Assembly: GCF_018853465.1 (NCBI RefSeq) | Contig: NZ_JABBOU010000004.1 | Span: 1-51,449 of the forward strand | Length of the DNA: 51,449 nt | Reading direction: 5' to 3' | Origin: Acidithiobacillus montserratensis | GTDB lineage: Bacteria; Pseudomonadota; Gammaproteobacteria; Acidithiobacillales; Acidithiobacillaceae | Part shown: positions 24,833 through 33,059 of the stretch, piece after piece | Numbering within the stretch: the stretch's first letter is position 1 | How the letters are laid out: each line of letters begins with the position of its first letter | The notes under the pieces: generated by a model | Told to the model about the DNA's origin: nothing | Seen by the model: only the letters and a program-made list of their open reading frames with translations | The model's database searches: none | Position numbers and translations under genes: made by a program

Positions 24833-26500
24833 TCAGCCCTGAAGGCGTTTTCCCCGCTCCAGTCGGATGACCTGATCGGCAAGGCGGGTGGTGCGGGGGC
24901 GATGGGCGACGATCAGGATGGTTTTCTGGCCATGCAATTCCGCCAGGGTTTCGGCAATGCGTTCTTCACTTTCGCTGTCAAGATTGCTGGTCGCCTCGTC
25001 CAGGACCAGCACCGGACGATCCAGATAGAGGGCGCGGGCAATAGCGAGACGCTGGCGTTGCCCCCCCGAAAAATTGGCGCCATTACCCTGGATCATGCTG
25101 TCCAGCCCGCCGCTCCGCGCCAGAAAGTCCCAAGCATGGGCTTGTCGCGCCGCTGTTTCGGCGCGCTGGCGATCCGGCTGGCTTTCGCCATAGGCAATAT
25201 TGCTGAGGACGCTTCCCGTAAACAACACCGGTTCCTGGGCCACAAAACTGAAATAGCGGCGATAATCGCCGTCGGGTATCCGCGATTTATCGACGCCGGC
25301 GACGCTGATGCTGCCTGCACTGGCCGGGAGCAAACCCAGAATAACCCGCACCAGGCTGGTTTTTCCGCTGCCGCTGGGACCGACGATGGCCGTGGTGCTC
25401 TGGGGCGGGATGGAGATATCCAATCCCTGGAGAATCTGTTCCACACCCAGTTGCAGGCGCAGATCATGGCATTGCCAGGTTCCCCAGGGCTGGGGGCTGG
25501 GTGAAGTTTCGGTGTGTTCTGCAGGTTGGTCGAGCCAGGCAAACAACCGATCAGCCGCCGAGAGTCCCTGCTGTAATTGATTGTTGGCGGAGGACAGTTG
25601 GCGCAAGGGTTCATAAATCAAACCCAGTGCCGTAAAAAAACTGAAAAAAGCACCGGTACTCATGTTGCCGTTGACCACCTGACTGCCGCCCAGGTAAATA
25701 ATGGCGGCGATACCCAGGGCTGCGATCATTTCCATCACCGGCACCGTAGCCTTCTGGATACGGGCAATTTGCATCATCAAGATAAAGTAATGCTGGGCCT
25801 GGCGGGCAAAGCGGTTCGCTTCGAAGGGTTCCCCGCCCTGGCTTTTGATGACTTCCACCCCGCGCAGACTCTGGGAAAACTGATCCATGATTTCCCCCAT
25901 CTGCTCCTGCTGGGTATTGCCTCTGTGCCGGAGTTTCTGGCCGAAGCGGATCAGGGGATAAAAGGCAATGGGCAGAGTGATGAGGCTGATCAGCGCCAAT
26001 TGCCAGCTCATGTAAAACACCACAAAAAGCAGGCCAACAATCTGAAAAGTAGATAGAAAAAAGCGTGCCAGCACCGACAGTCCCTGCTGCAGCAAGGTCA
26101 GGTCCAGGCTCATGCGTGACAGGGTACTGCCATGACTGTGGTCAATGAGCACTTCCAGGGGCAGGCGCAGGGTATGAGCAAAGAGTTTTTCGCGCAAACC
26201 GCGCAGGACTTCTTCCTCGACCCGGGCGAGATTGATGGCCTGGAGGTAATCGGCAGCGCCTTTGACCGCATAAATGAGAATGACACCCAAGGGTAACCAG
26301 ACCAGCATGTTGGCGCGATGCTGGATGAATATCTGGTCGAGCACAGGTTTGATGATGTAGGCCATGGCGCCCATGGCCGCAGCGGAAATCACCATGAAAA
26401 GCATGGCGATGGCAATGCGCCCCCGATAGGGACGCACCAGAGCCAGGAGGCGCTGAAAACTCCGGGAGCTTAGCGCGGCGGGGGCGCCAGGGGTACTCAC
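24833..26500 (-). CDS. msbA: MsbA-like lipid A / ABC exporter (fused membrane and ATPase domains)
   Basis: The 555-residue half-transporter has a six-helix membrane domain (about 20-315) and a nucleotide-binding domain with Walker A GPSGSGKT (near 375), a Q-loop in FVAQEPVLF, signature FSGGQRQR, Walker [10 protein letters not shown] and H-loop in VAHRPRTT. Length and the [12 protein letters not shown] segment in the first helices resemble MsbA, which flips lipid A-core across the inner membrane as a homodimer. Other LPS or drug exporters of the same subfamily cannot be excluded. The start is GTG 26498-26500, overlapping the ferredoxin stop as GTGA. Confidence 0.82.
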   Translation of the reverse strand: MSTPGAPAALSSRSFQRLLALVRPYRGRIAIAMLFMVISAAAMGAMAYIIKPVLDQIFIQHRANMLVWLPLGVILIYAVKGAADYLQAINLARVEEEVLRGLREKLFAHTLRLPLEVLIDHSHGSTLSRMSLDLTLLQQGLSVLARFFLSTFQIVGLLFVVFYMSWQLALISLITLPIAFYPLIRFGQKLRHRGNTQQEQMGEIMDQFSQSLRGVEVIKSQGGEPFEANRFARQAQHYFILMMQIARIQKATVPVMEMIAALGIAAIIYLGGSQVVNGNMSTGAFFSFFTALGLIYEPLRQLSSANNQLQQGLSAADRLFAWLDQPAEHTETSPSPQPWGTWQCHDLRLQLGVEQILQGLDISIPPQSTTAIVGPSGSGKTSLVRVILGLLPASAGSISVAGVDKSRIPDGDYRRYFSFVAQEPVLFTGSVLSNIAYGESQPDRQRAETAARQAHAWDFLARSGGLDSMIQGNGANFSGGQRQRLAIARALYLDRPVLVLDEATSNLDSESEERIAETLAELHGQKTILIVAHRPRTTRLADQVIRLERGKRLQG

Positions 26501-26820
26501 TCTTCGAGCAGGCCGCGTTTATCCTTGACTTCCAGCCAGGCGTCGGCGTCTTCCGGCGCGGCTTTTTTCTGGATGATGGCTGGCCAGATTTTGGCCAGGC
26601 GGGCATTGATTTCCTCGAATGCTTCCTGGCCCTCAGGCATGTCATCGTCCCGGAAAATGGCCCCGGCTGGGCATTCCGGTTCGCAAAGGGTGCAGTCAAT
26701 GCATTCGTCGGGGTCAATTACCAGAAAATTGGGACCTTCGCGAAAACAGTCCACCGGACAGACATCCACACAGTCCGTATATTTGCATTTGATACAAGAT
26801 TCAGTCACCACGTAGGTCAT
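26497..26820 (-). CDS. fdxA: 7Fe ferredoxin (FdxA type)
   Basis: The 107-residue ferredoxin has two cysteine clusters in the first 55 residues, [17 protein letters not shown] and [12 protein letters not shown]. These are the pattern of proteins holding one [3Fe-4S] and one [4Fe-4S] centre. The acidic helical C-terminal extension (about 60-107) is typical of the FdxA group. It should carry electrons in the cytoplasm; the partner is unknown. AAGGAG lies 10 bases before the ATG. Its stop overlaps the exporter gene start, so the two are coupled, a pairing with no obvious functional logic. It is divergent from the peroxiredoxin. Confidence 0.93.
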   Translation of the reverse strand: MTYVVTESCIKCKYTDCVDVCPVDCFREGPNFLVIDPDECIDCTLCEPECPAGAIFRDDDMPEGQEAFEEINARLAKIWPAIIQKKAAPEDADAWLEVKDKRGLLEE

Positions 26821-26894
26821 GGGGGCCGGGCTCCTTAGGGTTTATCTCAATTCGGTTGAAGGGTGGCCGGGCTGCCCCGGCAATCTGGGCGCCC

Positions 26895-26923
26895 ATTCTA
26901 GCCCAAGGCCGCACGCCTGCCCA
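26895..26923 (-). promoter_or_regulatory. Promoter candidate for fdxA
   Basis: On the minus strand TGGGCA (26918-26923) is followed after 17 bases by TAGAAT (26895-26900), a good -10 box with a moderate -35. The leader downstream contains a perfect 6-base stem GCCGGG/CCCGGC near 26864-26880. Confidence 0.45.
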
Positions 26924-26999
26924 CTATTTACAGTGACGTTATTGACGAATGCTGTTTGCAAAACATGGCAGATTGCGCGGTGAGTTCCTCAAGCCCGGA

Positions 27000-27028
27000 T
27001 GGCAAGGCCATGGAGAATTCGCTATAGT
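27000..27028 (+). promoter_or_regulatory. Promoter candidate for the peroxiredoxin gene, with a partial OxyR-like half-site
   Basis: TATAGT (27023-27028) is a strong -10 box; 17 bases before it TGGCAA (27000-27005) is a weak -35, which would fit an activator-dependent promoter. ATAGTTCAAATCT (27024-27036) matches the first part of an OxyR half-site (ATAGnTnnnAnCT) but not its end. Confidence 0.4.
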
Positions 27029-27073
27029 TCAAATCTGGACTTTATCCCAGCAACGGACAAGGAGGAAATTCCC

Positions 27074-27676
27074 ATGGCAGTATTGGTTGGTAAAAACGCC
27101 CCTGACTTTGTGGCCCCGGCAGTCATGCCGGACAACAGCATCAATGAGAAATTCCAGTTTTCCCAGCATATCAAAGGCAAGTATGCGGTACTTTTCTTTT
27201 ACCCCCTGGACTTCACCTTTGTGTGTCCTTCGGAAATCCTGGCTTTCAACCATCGTCTGCAAGAATTCAAAAGTCGCAACACCGAAGTGATCGCCTGTAG
27301 CGTCGATTCCCATTTCACCCATCTGGCCTGGAAGAATACCCCCGAAGAAAAAGGCGGTATCGGTCAGATCCAGTTGCCCATGGTTGCCGACTTATCCAAG
27401 AGCATTGCTCGCAATTATGACGTGCTGCTCAATGATGAAGTGGCGCTGCGCGGTTCCTTCCTGATCGACCGTCAGGGTGTGGTTCGCCATGAGGTCGTCA
27501 ATGACCTGCCCCTGGGCCGCAACATTGACGAAATGATTCGCATGGTCGATGCCCTGCAGTTCTCCGAGGAGCATGGCGAAGTCTGCCCGGCCCAATGGGA
27601 AAAAGGCAAAGCCGGCATGACCCCCACCGGCGCCGGCGTGGCGGAATTCCTGGCCAAGCACGGCAAAGATCTGTAA
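27074..27676 (+). CDS. Typical 2-Cys peroxiredoxin (AhpC/TSA family)
   Basis: The 200-residue cytoplasmic thiol peroxidase reduces hydrogen peroxide and organic peroxides. The peroxidatic cysteine is Cys51 in FTFVCPSE and the resolving cysteine Cys171 in GEVCPAQW. Arg142-type active-site context (GSFLIDRQGVVRH) is present. A GGIG motif occurs, but the C-terminal YF motif of overoxidation-sensitive enzymes is absent. ATG 27074 follows AGGAGG closely; the frame extends upstream without a better start. It is a single-gene transcript with its own promoter and a strong terminator. No ahpF-type reductase is adjacent, so thioredoxin is the likely electron donor. Confidence 0.94.
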   Translation: MAVLVGKNAPDFVAPAVMPDNSINEKFQFSQHIKGKYAVLFFYPLDFTFVCPSEILAFNHRLQEFKSRNTEVIACSVDSHFTHLAWKNTPEEKGGIGQIQLPMVADLSKSIARNYDVLLNDEVALRGSFLIDRQGVVRHEVVNDLPLGRNIDEMIRMVDALQFSEEHGEVCPAQWEKGKAGMTPTGAGVAEFLAKHGKDL

Positions 27677-27696
27677 CGCCTTTACACCGCAGCGAA

Positions 27697-27730
27697 AAAA
27701 GGCCCGGTAGCATTGTGCTCCGGGCCTTTT
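27697..27730. terminator. Bidirectional terminator after the peroxiredoxin gene
   Basis: Arms AAAAGGCCCGG (27697-27707) and CCGGGCCTTTT (27720-27730) pair perfectly around a 12-base loop. The T-run serves the plus strand and the A-run the convergent gene on the minus strand. Confidence 0.88.
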
Positions 27731-27743
27731 CCGTAAATCCGGA

Positions 27744-28469
27744 TCAATGCAAACTATGCCCCGCATTCCGGGCTGCTTCAGCCATGACTGCTTTGACCTC
27801 ATCAGCAAAATCGCCCCGGTTGACCTGCTGCATGCCTTCCTGAAAAAACGTGTTGGCGTCGGCGGGGAGATGATGGGTGAGGGCGGCAAAAGCCTTGCGC
27901 ATTTCTGCAGTATCCTGGGCGCGAGTGGCGGTAATACCCCAGTTCAACAACAAGATGCGCCAGGGACGCTGGGGATCGGCGCTGTCCAGGTCGGCCGCAT
28001 AGTCCGCTGATGCGGCGCTCACCACTTCACCCATCAAATGTGCCAGGGGCTTGAGCGCCTCAGTTTCGTTATTACTGTTGGCCAGCACCGCCAGGCCATT
28101 GACCACTGGTTCCAGAGTGTGCAATGCGCCGTGCTGGGCGCAGAGCCAGGCAGCAATGCTGACGGTGATCATTTCCAGGGCAATTTTGGCCTGCTTTTCA
28201 CCAAGCCGATCCGCCCAGGTAGCGAGATCCATGAGCAAGCCGATAGTCAGGTCGGCAATACGTTCGGGTTCGTCTTCGGGCAAGCCGGGGTCCCATTCGG
28301 CGACATCAGTGCCTAATACCGTGAACAACTGCCGCAAGGCATCTACAATCATGGGCGGGGTGATTTGCTCCCCGGTAGCAATGCCACTGCTGGCAAAAGC
28401 TGCCAGAACGGGCTGGGTGTATTGTTCAAAGCGCTTCTGCGCCCCGGCGATGTCGAGAATGAGAGCCAC
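27744..28469 (-). CDS. Unrecognised 241-residue helical protein
   Basis: I do not recognise a family. The start is GTG 28467-28469 with AGGAG 7 bases before it, and the product is 241 residues. It is predicted soluble and almost wholly helical, with no signal peptide, metal motif or clear membrane segment. The only notable hydrophobic stretches are ITVSIAAWLC near residue 100 and the Leu/Ala-rich helix around the NGLAVLAN run. It is acidic in the first 90 residues (EWDPGLPEDEPER). It is transcribed alone, convergent with the peroxiredoxin through a shared terminator and divergent from the PHP gene. Its codon use looks like that of its neighbours, so it is probably a native gene. Confidence 0.75.
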   Translation of the reverse strand: MALILDIAGAQKRFEQYTQPVLAAFASSGIATGEQITPPMIVDALRQLFTVLGTDVAEWDPGLPEDEPERIADLTIGLLMDLATWADRLGEKQAKIALEMITVSIAAWLCAQHGALHTLEPVVNGLAVLANSNNETEALKPLAHLMGEVVSAASADYAADLDSADPQRPWRILLLNWGITATRAQDTAEMRKAFAALTHHLPADANTFFQEGMQQVNRGDFADEVKAVMAEAARNAGHSLH

Positions 28470-28507
28470 GATTTTCTCCTGATATGCCCAAAGAAGTACT
28501 GCATGTT

Positions 28508-28517
28508 ATGCTAGCAT
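28508..28517. repeat. Perfect 10-base palindrome between divergent genes
   Basis: ATGCTAGCAT lies in the 94-base gap between the 241-residue gene and the PHP gene. CATG copies on both flanks extend the symmetry loosely. Each strand contains a -10-like hexamer inside it, so it could be a shared operator or simply overlapping promoters. Confidence 0.25.
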
Positions 28518-28563
28518 GTAATCGTCGGGTTGCTGCAGTGGAAGGCACCCACCAAGCTCGGGA

Positions 28564-29430
28564 ATGAATTTTATGCATCAGAAAATGTTTTCACCTATTG
28601 ACTTGCACATGCACTCGCTGGCTTCCGATGGCACCATGCACCCCCGGGACCTGGTCCAGCGGGTTCATGATTCGGGTGTCCAGGTCATGGCTCTGACGGA
28701 TCATGACAACACGGCCGGCCTAGCGGAAGCGGGCGAGAAGGCCACCGAACTGGGCATACAACTGATTCCCGGGGTAGAGGTATCCAGTGAGTGGGAGACC
28801 CAGGGCATTCATATTGTCGGGCTTTTTGTGGACCCGGAGAATGGCGTGCTGCAGGAAGGACTGGCGAAAATCATGGCTTTTCGTGACTGGCGTGCCACGG
28901 AGATCAGTCGCTTGCTGGAAGTCGCCGGCATTCCCGGAGCCGAAGCGGGTGCTCGCGCTATGGCAGGTAGTCGCATGGTTGGACGCAGTCATTTTGGCCG
29001 CTGGCTGGTGCGCGCGGGCCATTGTGCGGATGCCAGCGAGGCTTTCGGCAAATATCTCGGGAGGGGCTGTCCGGCCTATGTACCCAGTGACTGGATTCCC
29101 ATGACTGAAGCTGTGCGCTGGATCAACAGCGCCGGCGGTTCTGCCATTCTCGCCCATCCCGGGCGTTACAAGCTCAGTGCCAGTCGCTTACGCGCCCTGC
29201 TGAACGCCTTTCGTGAAGCCGGTGGCGCGGGTCTCGAAGTCTGCTCCGGCAGTCAGGCCGCTGGCGATCGGGAACATCTCGGGCGTCTGGCCAGGGAGCT
29301 GGGTTTATTAGGCTCAGTTGGCTCAGATTTTCACGGTCCAGATGTGGGCCATGCGGCTATCGGTCAATTGCTGCCTTTACCCGATGGAGTCGAGCCGGTC
29401 TGGACCCGGGCCGGTATCCAGCTTCATTGA
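28564..29430 (+). CDS. rnm: PHP-domain phosphoesterase (RNase AM / YciV-TrpH family)
   Basis: The 288-residue polymerase-and-histidinol-phosphatase-type metal hydrolase has DLHMHSLASDGT (first metal site), ALTDHDNTAGL, PGVEVSS, ILAHPGRYK and VGSDFHGP near the end, each supplying expected metal ligands. The closest characterised relative is E. coli YciV (Rnm), which trims 5' ends of rRNA and acts on short oligonucleotides and 3',5'-bisphosphates. Two in-frame ATGs (28564 and 28573) are possible; the Shine-Dalgarno is weak for both. It begins a plus-strand run with a permease gene 36 bases downstream. Confidence 0.87.
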   Translation: MNFMHQKMFSPIDLHMHSLASDGTMHPRDLVQRVHDSGVQVMALTDHDNTAGLAEAGEKATELGIQLIPGVEVSSEWETQGIHIVGLFVDPENGVLQEGLAKIMAFRDWRATEISRLLEVAGIPGAEAGARAMAGSRMVGRSHFGRWLVRAGHCADASEAFGKYLGRGCPAYVPSDWIPMTEAVRWINSAGGSAILAHPGRYKLSASRLRALLNAFREAGGAGLEVCSGSQAAGDREHLGRLARELGLLGSVGSDFHGPDVGHAAIGQLLPLPDGVEPVWTRAGIQLH

Positions 29431-29466
29431 TGACCTGAGATCAGGTTACTACTCCCGAGGGATCCG

Positions 29467-30504
29467 GTGCCCAAAGACCAGGAAAATTCGCGCTATGCCC
29501 TTTGGGGTCTGGGTTTGCTGCTGCTCATTTATGCCGGAGCAGCCTACACCCTGAGCCCCTTCGCCGGACCCTTGTTGATGGGGGCAGTGTTGACTACGGT
29601 CGGCTGGCCTTGGCAACTGCGCCTGGAAAGAACCTTTCATCTGCCGCGCTGGTTGGGTTCCCTGGTCCATGCCGTCGCCTGGATTGCCATCATCATTATT
29701 CCGGCGGTGATTATTGTCGATACCATTCTGCCCAAGGTGGCCCTGCTGATTGCTCGCTGGCAGTCGGGAAACTCCCTGCTGATGGTGCCTCCCGAGGTCA
29801 TGCAGATTCCGTATATCGGCCACTGGTTACGCTATCATCTGAGTGCCCTGAATGGCGCCTATATGTCCTCTTTTATCAGCACCCATGCCAGCATCATTAC
29901 CGACTCCCTGAGCCAGCTCTGGATTTTTACCCTGCATACCTTTTTTGCCGCCCTCACTGTATTTGCCCTGGCTTTGCATGGTGAGCGCATTACCGAGGCC
30001 CTGCGCCTGGGTACCACCCAACTCTGGGGGCGTGATCGGGGGGACCGCTTTCTGGCTGCCTGCCGGGATGCTGCCCGTTCGGTATTGATTGGTTTGATTG
30101 GTGTGGGTGTTATCGAAGGGATGTTTATTGGAATTGCCTATGCCTTGGCGGGCCTGGCCCTGTGGCCGCTGTGGCTGGTGGCTACGGCTCTTATTTCACC
30201 CTTGCCTTTCGGCGCGACGGCGGTGGTGGGTGCCGCAACCATCTGGCTGGCCTTTACCGGGCACTGGATTGCCGGTTTGGCGGTACTGGGCTGGGGGCTT
30301 TTTGTCATTACTGTGGCCGATCTGGTCGTCCGTCCGCTACTCACCGGATCGCAAACCCAGGCACCGTTTTTTCTGGTGTTTTTCAGTATCCTCGGAGGTG
30401 CTGAAGCTTTTGGCTTGATCGGACTGATTATCGGCCCTATTCTGGTCTTGCTGGCGCGTGGCGTCTGGCGGGCCTGGGAACGCCGTATCCGTCTTCAGGA
30501 ATGA
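29467..30504 (+). CDS. AI-2E / PerM family inner-membrane permease
   Basis: The 345-residue membrane protein has about eight helices in the UPF0118 layout. Two helices lie at the N-terminus, then one pair around an amphipathic periplasmic stretch (about 90-150). A hydrophobic C-terminal half has the family motif LISPLPFGATAVVGAATIW and GLIIGPILVLLARGVW near the end. Members have been linked to AI-2 export or sodium/proton exchange, so the substrate is not predictable. The start is GTG 29467 with GAGGG a few bases upstream. The next genes are unrelated housekeeping or orphan genes, giving no substrate hint. Confidence 0.85.
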   Translation: MPKDQENSRYALWGLGLLLLIYAGAAYTLSPFAGPLLMGAVLTTVGWPWQLRLERTFHLPRWLGSLVHAVAWIAIIIIPAVIIVDTILPKVALLIARWQSGNSLLMVPPEVMQIPYIGHWLRYHLSALNGAYMSSFISTHASIITDSLSQLWIFTLHTFFAALTVFALALHGERITEALRLGTTQLWGRDRGDRFLAACRDAARSVLIGLIGVGVIEGMFIGIAYALAGLALWPLWLVATALISPLPFGATAVVGAATIWLAFTGHWIAGLAVLGWGLFVITVADLVVRPLLTGSQTQAPFFLVFFSILGGAEAFGLIGLIIGPILVLLARGVWRAWERRIRLQE

Positions 30505-30595
30505 TTTCTGAAGATCTTGTCCTGGCCAACGTCAGGAACGTAAGGCGTTTTTAATGATCTAATGGTCAGAATTTCTTGTGAAGCAGGAGCGTATC

Positions 30596-31027
30596 ATGGA
30601 CTACACAATGCTTGATCAACAGTACAATCAATTGCAACAACAGACCCAGAATAATCTGCAGGCCTTGCAGCAGGTGGCCGGTCGGGTGAACAGTTTGGCC
30701 CCGGATAATATGACCGCCCGGGAAATCAACATGGAACTGCGCGGTCTGGCCATGAATCTGCAGCAACAACAGCAGAATATCGGAATGATGATGCAGCAGA
30801 TGGCCCAGCGCATTCAGCAACTGGAAATGCAGATGCAGGGCCAGATGCAGGGCATGAATCAACAGGGTATGAACCCCAATATGCAGCAGCGTCCCTGGAA
30901 TGCCCCCATGCAGGGTCAGCCGGGTATGGGCAGTGGCTTTCTGGGGAATGTCATGACCGGATTGGGACTGGGTGCCGGTTTCGGGGTGGCTGAAAATATT
31001 GTCGATGACATTTTCGACAGTTTCTGA
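30596..31027 (+). CDS. Unrecognised Gln/Met-rich coiled-coil protein, 143 aa
   Basis: No family is recognised. ATG 30596 follows CAGGAG by 6 bases. The N-terminal two thirds (about 1-85) is a heptad-like helix rich in glutamine (LQQQTQNNLQALQQVAG, LQQQQQNIGMMMQQM), likely a coiled coil. Residues 78-113 are low-complexity Met/Gln/Gly/Pro (MQGQMQGMNQQGMNPNMQQ). The end is a glycine-rich hydrophobic segment (FLGNVMTGLGLGAGFGVAENI) followed by an acidic DDIFDSF tail. There is no signal peptide and cysteine is absent. The layout could suit an oligomeric membrane-touching or metal-contacting protein, but that is speculation. It lies between a permease gene and another orphan. Confidence 0.75.
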   Translation: MDYTMLDQQYNQLQQQTQNNLQALQQVAGRVNSLAPDNMTAREINMELRGLAMNLQQQQQNIGMMMQQMAQRIQQLEMQMQGQMQGMNQQGMNPNMQQRPWNAPMQGQPGMGSGFLGNVMTGLGLGAGFGVAENIVDDIFDSF

Positions 31028-31034
31028 GTAGCGC

Positions 31035-31505
31035 GTGCCTGAACAAGCACGCGAAGACTGGTTGGCTCTTGAAAAAGCCATACTGCAATGGGCCGGGGGT
31101 ATGGGCTGGCGTCTCGAACGCACCGGTCCCCTGCGCCGGGGTGTCTGGCCAGTGCCGCGCCTGGAGTTTTTGCGCGAAGGGGTTTTGACGCCGGAAATCT
31201 GGGACCAGTTTTTGGCAGTCTGCCCGCTTTTCGAGTCTTTTGTCGCAGGTCGTCGCGAGGCCCTGAGTCACGAAGGTATCCCGGTCAAGTTTTATCAGGT
31301 CGAAAAACCGGCCTGGGGATTTGCCCAGATGGCTCATACGGGTCCGGCTGAATGGGTGGCTTATTGCCGGAATCGGAGGGGTTGGGATCAGCTTCCCGCC
31401 GAAAGCGAACAGGCAGCTTTTGCTTGGATCGGCTTGGGATTTCTTCCGCCCGAAGCGCGACATCTGCATGGAATAATCACACCCGGCGAGGAGCCACATG
31501 CCTGA
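31035..31505 (+). CDS. Unrecognised 156-residue protein upstream of rlmB
   Basis: No family is recognised. The start is GTG 31035, eight bases after the preceding stop; the GAG in that stop region is the only possible ribosome site, so translation may depend on the gene before it. The product is soluble, tryptophan-rich (WGFAQMAH, WVAYCRNRRGW, FAWIGLGF) and proline-rich with mixed charge, and shows no catalytic motif I can name. The coding frame overlaps the rlmB ATG by 8 bases, so it is co-translated with the rRNA methyltransferase. A role in RNA or ribosome biology is only a guess from that linkage. Confidence 0.75.
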   Translation: MPEQAREDWLALEKAILQWAGGMGWRLERTGPLRRGVWPVPRLEFLREGVLTPEIWDQFLAVCPLFESFVAGRREALSHEGIPVKFYQVEKPAWGFAQMAHTGPAEWVAYCRNRRGWDQLPAESEQAAFAWIGLGFLPPEARHLHGIITPGEEPHA

Positions 31506-32274
31506 AGAGCAGCTGTATGGGATTCATGCCGTCGAGGCAGCCCTGGATGCCGGCGAGTTGGGAGCTCTCTGGTTCGCGACGGAGCGGCGCGATGACGAAC
31601 GCCTGAAACCGTTGCTGGCAAAAGCCCGTGACCAGAATCTGACAGTTCATGAATTGCGGCATGCTGCTCTGGCGCGTAAATTCAATACGGATAAACACCA
31701 GGGGATCGCAGGGGTATTGCAGCAGCAGCCGGAGCCGGACCTGACAGATATACTGGTGCAACTGGGCGGTCAGGGTTTCTTGCTGGTGCTGGACGGGGTG
31801 CTGGACCCCCATAATCTCGGGGCCTGCCTGCGTAGTGCCGAAGCAGCAGGGGTAAATGCAGTCATCCTGCCCAAGGATAATGCCTGTCCGGTCAATGCCA
31901 CGGCGCGCAAGGCTGCAGCCGGTGCAGCTTCACGCCTGCCGGTCTGTACGGTCACCAATCTGGCCCGCAGTCTGGCCTCCTTGCAGGAAGCGGGCTACTG
32001 GCTGGTGGGAATGGCCGGAGAGGGCTCGCAGAATCTTTATACCCTGAATCTGAACATGCCTCTGGTGATGATCATGGGTGGGGAAGGTAAAGGGCTGCGG
32101 CGGCTGACGCGCCAACATTGTGATTATCTCGCCCACATCCCCATGGCCGGAGCCATGGAGAGCCTCAATGTGTCCGTGGCCACCGGCATCTGTCTTTTCG
32201 AAGCCGCTCGCCAACGCCAGGGGCTTGGGTTACAGTCCGGTACCATTCAGAATACATCCAGTCATCCACTCTAA
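31498..32274 (+). CDS. rlmB: 23S rRNA 2'-O-methyltransferase RlmB (SpoU/TrmH family)
   Basis: The 258-residue SPOUT methyltransferase uses S-adenosylmethionine to methylate the ribose of a guanosine in the 23S peptidyl-transferase region (G2251 in E. coli). The N-terminal substrate-binding domain starts YGIHAVEAAL. The knot motifs are DPHNLGACLRSAEAAG (motif 1), IMGGEGKGL (motif 2) and SLNVSVATGICLFEA (motif 3). GAGGAG lies 5 bases before ATG 31498. It is followed 11 bases later by tatD. Confidence 0.92.
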   Translation: MPEEQLYGIHAVEAALDAGELGALWFATERRDDERLKPLLAKARDQNLTVHELRHAALARKFNTDKHQGIAGVLQQQPEPDLTDILVQLGGQGFLLVLDGVLDPHNLGACLRSAEAAGVNAVILPKDNACPVNATARKAAAGAASRLPVCTVTNLARSLASLQEAGYWLVGMAGEGSQNLYTLNLNMPLVMIMGGEGKGLRRLTRQHCDYLAHIPMAGAMESLNVSVATGICLFEAARQRQGLGLQSGTIQNTSSHPL

Positions 32275-32285
32275 CAGGTTTCCTC

Positions 32286-33059
32286 ATGCTGGTAGATTCC
32301 CACTGTCATCTGGATTTTGAAGATTTTGCCGAAGATCGCGCGCAGATTCTGGAACGTGCCCGCGCTGCCGGAGTGCAGGAGCTGCTTATCGCTGCGGTTG
32401 TGCAGAAACATTGGGCGCGGGTGCAGGCACTGGCGGCGGAAAATGAGGGCATCTGGGCAGCTGCCGGCGTCCATCCCAACGAGCCGGAAGCGGAAACACC
32501 CGGTATGGATGTCCTGCTTGCAGCACTATCTGCTGACAAGGTGGTGGCAGTCGGAGAAACCGGGCTGGATTATTTTCGCAGTGAAGGCGATTTGCGCTGG
32601 CAACAGGAACGCTTTGCCCGCCATATTGCCGCATCCAAGGCCACGGGCAAACCGGTGATTGTACACACCCGTGCCGCCGCCGCCGATACTCTAGCCCTTA
32701 TGCGCAGCGAAGATGCCCGGGCATCCGGAGGCGTTATTCACTGCTTTACGGAAGACTGGGATTTTGCCCGCGCGGCCCTGGATCTAGGCTTTTATATTTC
32801 CCTGTCGGGCATTGTGACCTTCAAGAAGTCGGTAGATCTGCAGGACGTTGCCCGCAAATTGCCCCTGGATCGCCTGCTGGTGGAAACCGATGCACCCTAT
32901 CTGGCTCCCACGCCCATGCGCGGTAAACGCAATGAACCGGCTTATGTGCATCATGTCGCGCAATTTCTCGCGGAATTACGGGGTGAAACTTTGGCCGAAC
33001 TGGCCCGACAAACCAGCGCCAACTTTCATCGCCTCTTTGTCCCGATGGTGCCGGCATGA
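32286..33059 (+). CDS. TatD-family metal-dependent DNase
   Basis: The 257-residue hydrolase has a TIM-barrel fold. Metal ligands appear in DSHCHLDF at the N-terminus, VGETGLDYF near residue 90, IVHTRAA, VIHCF near 152, and ETDAPYLAP near 201. YcfH/YjjV/TatD proteins are 3'-5' DNases/RNases active on damaged DNA and can also act as D-aminoacyl-tRNA deacylases in some groups. The exact paralogue cannot be assigned. Its stop overlaps the next gene by ATGA. Confidence 0.9.
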   Translation: MLVDSHCHLDFEDFAEDRAQILERARAAGVQELLIAAVVQKHWARVQALAAENEGIWAAAGVHPNEPEAETPGMDVLLAALSADKVVAVGETGLDYFRSEGDLRWQQERFARHIAASKATGKPVIVHTRAAAADTLALMRSEDARASGGVIHCFTEDWDFARAALDLGFYISLSGIVTFKKSVDLQDVARKLPLDRLLVETDAPYLAPTPMRGKRNEPAYVHHVAQFLAELRGETLAELARQTSANFHRLFVPMVPA

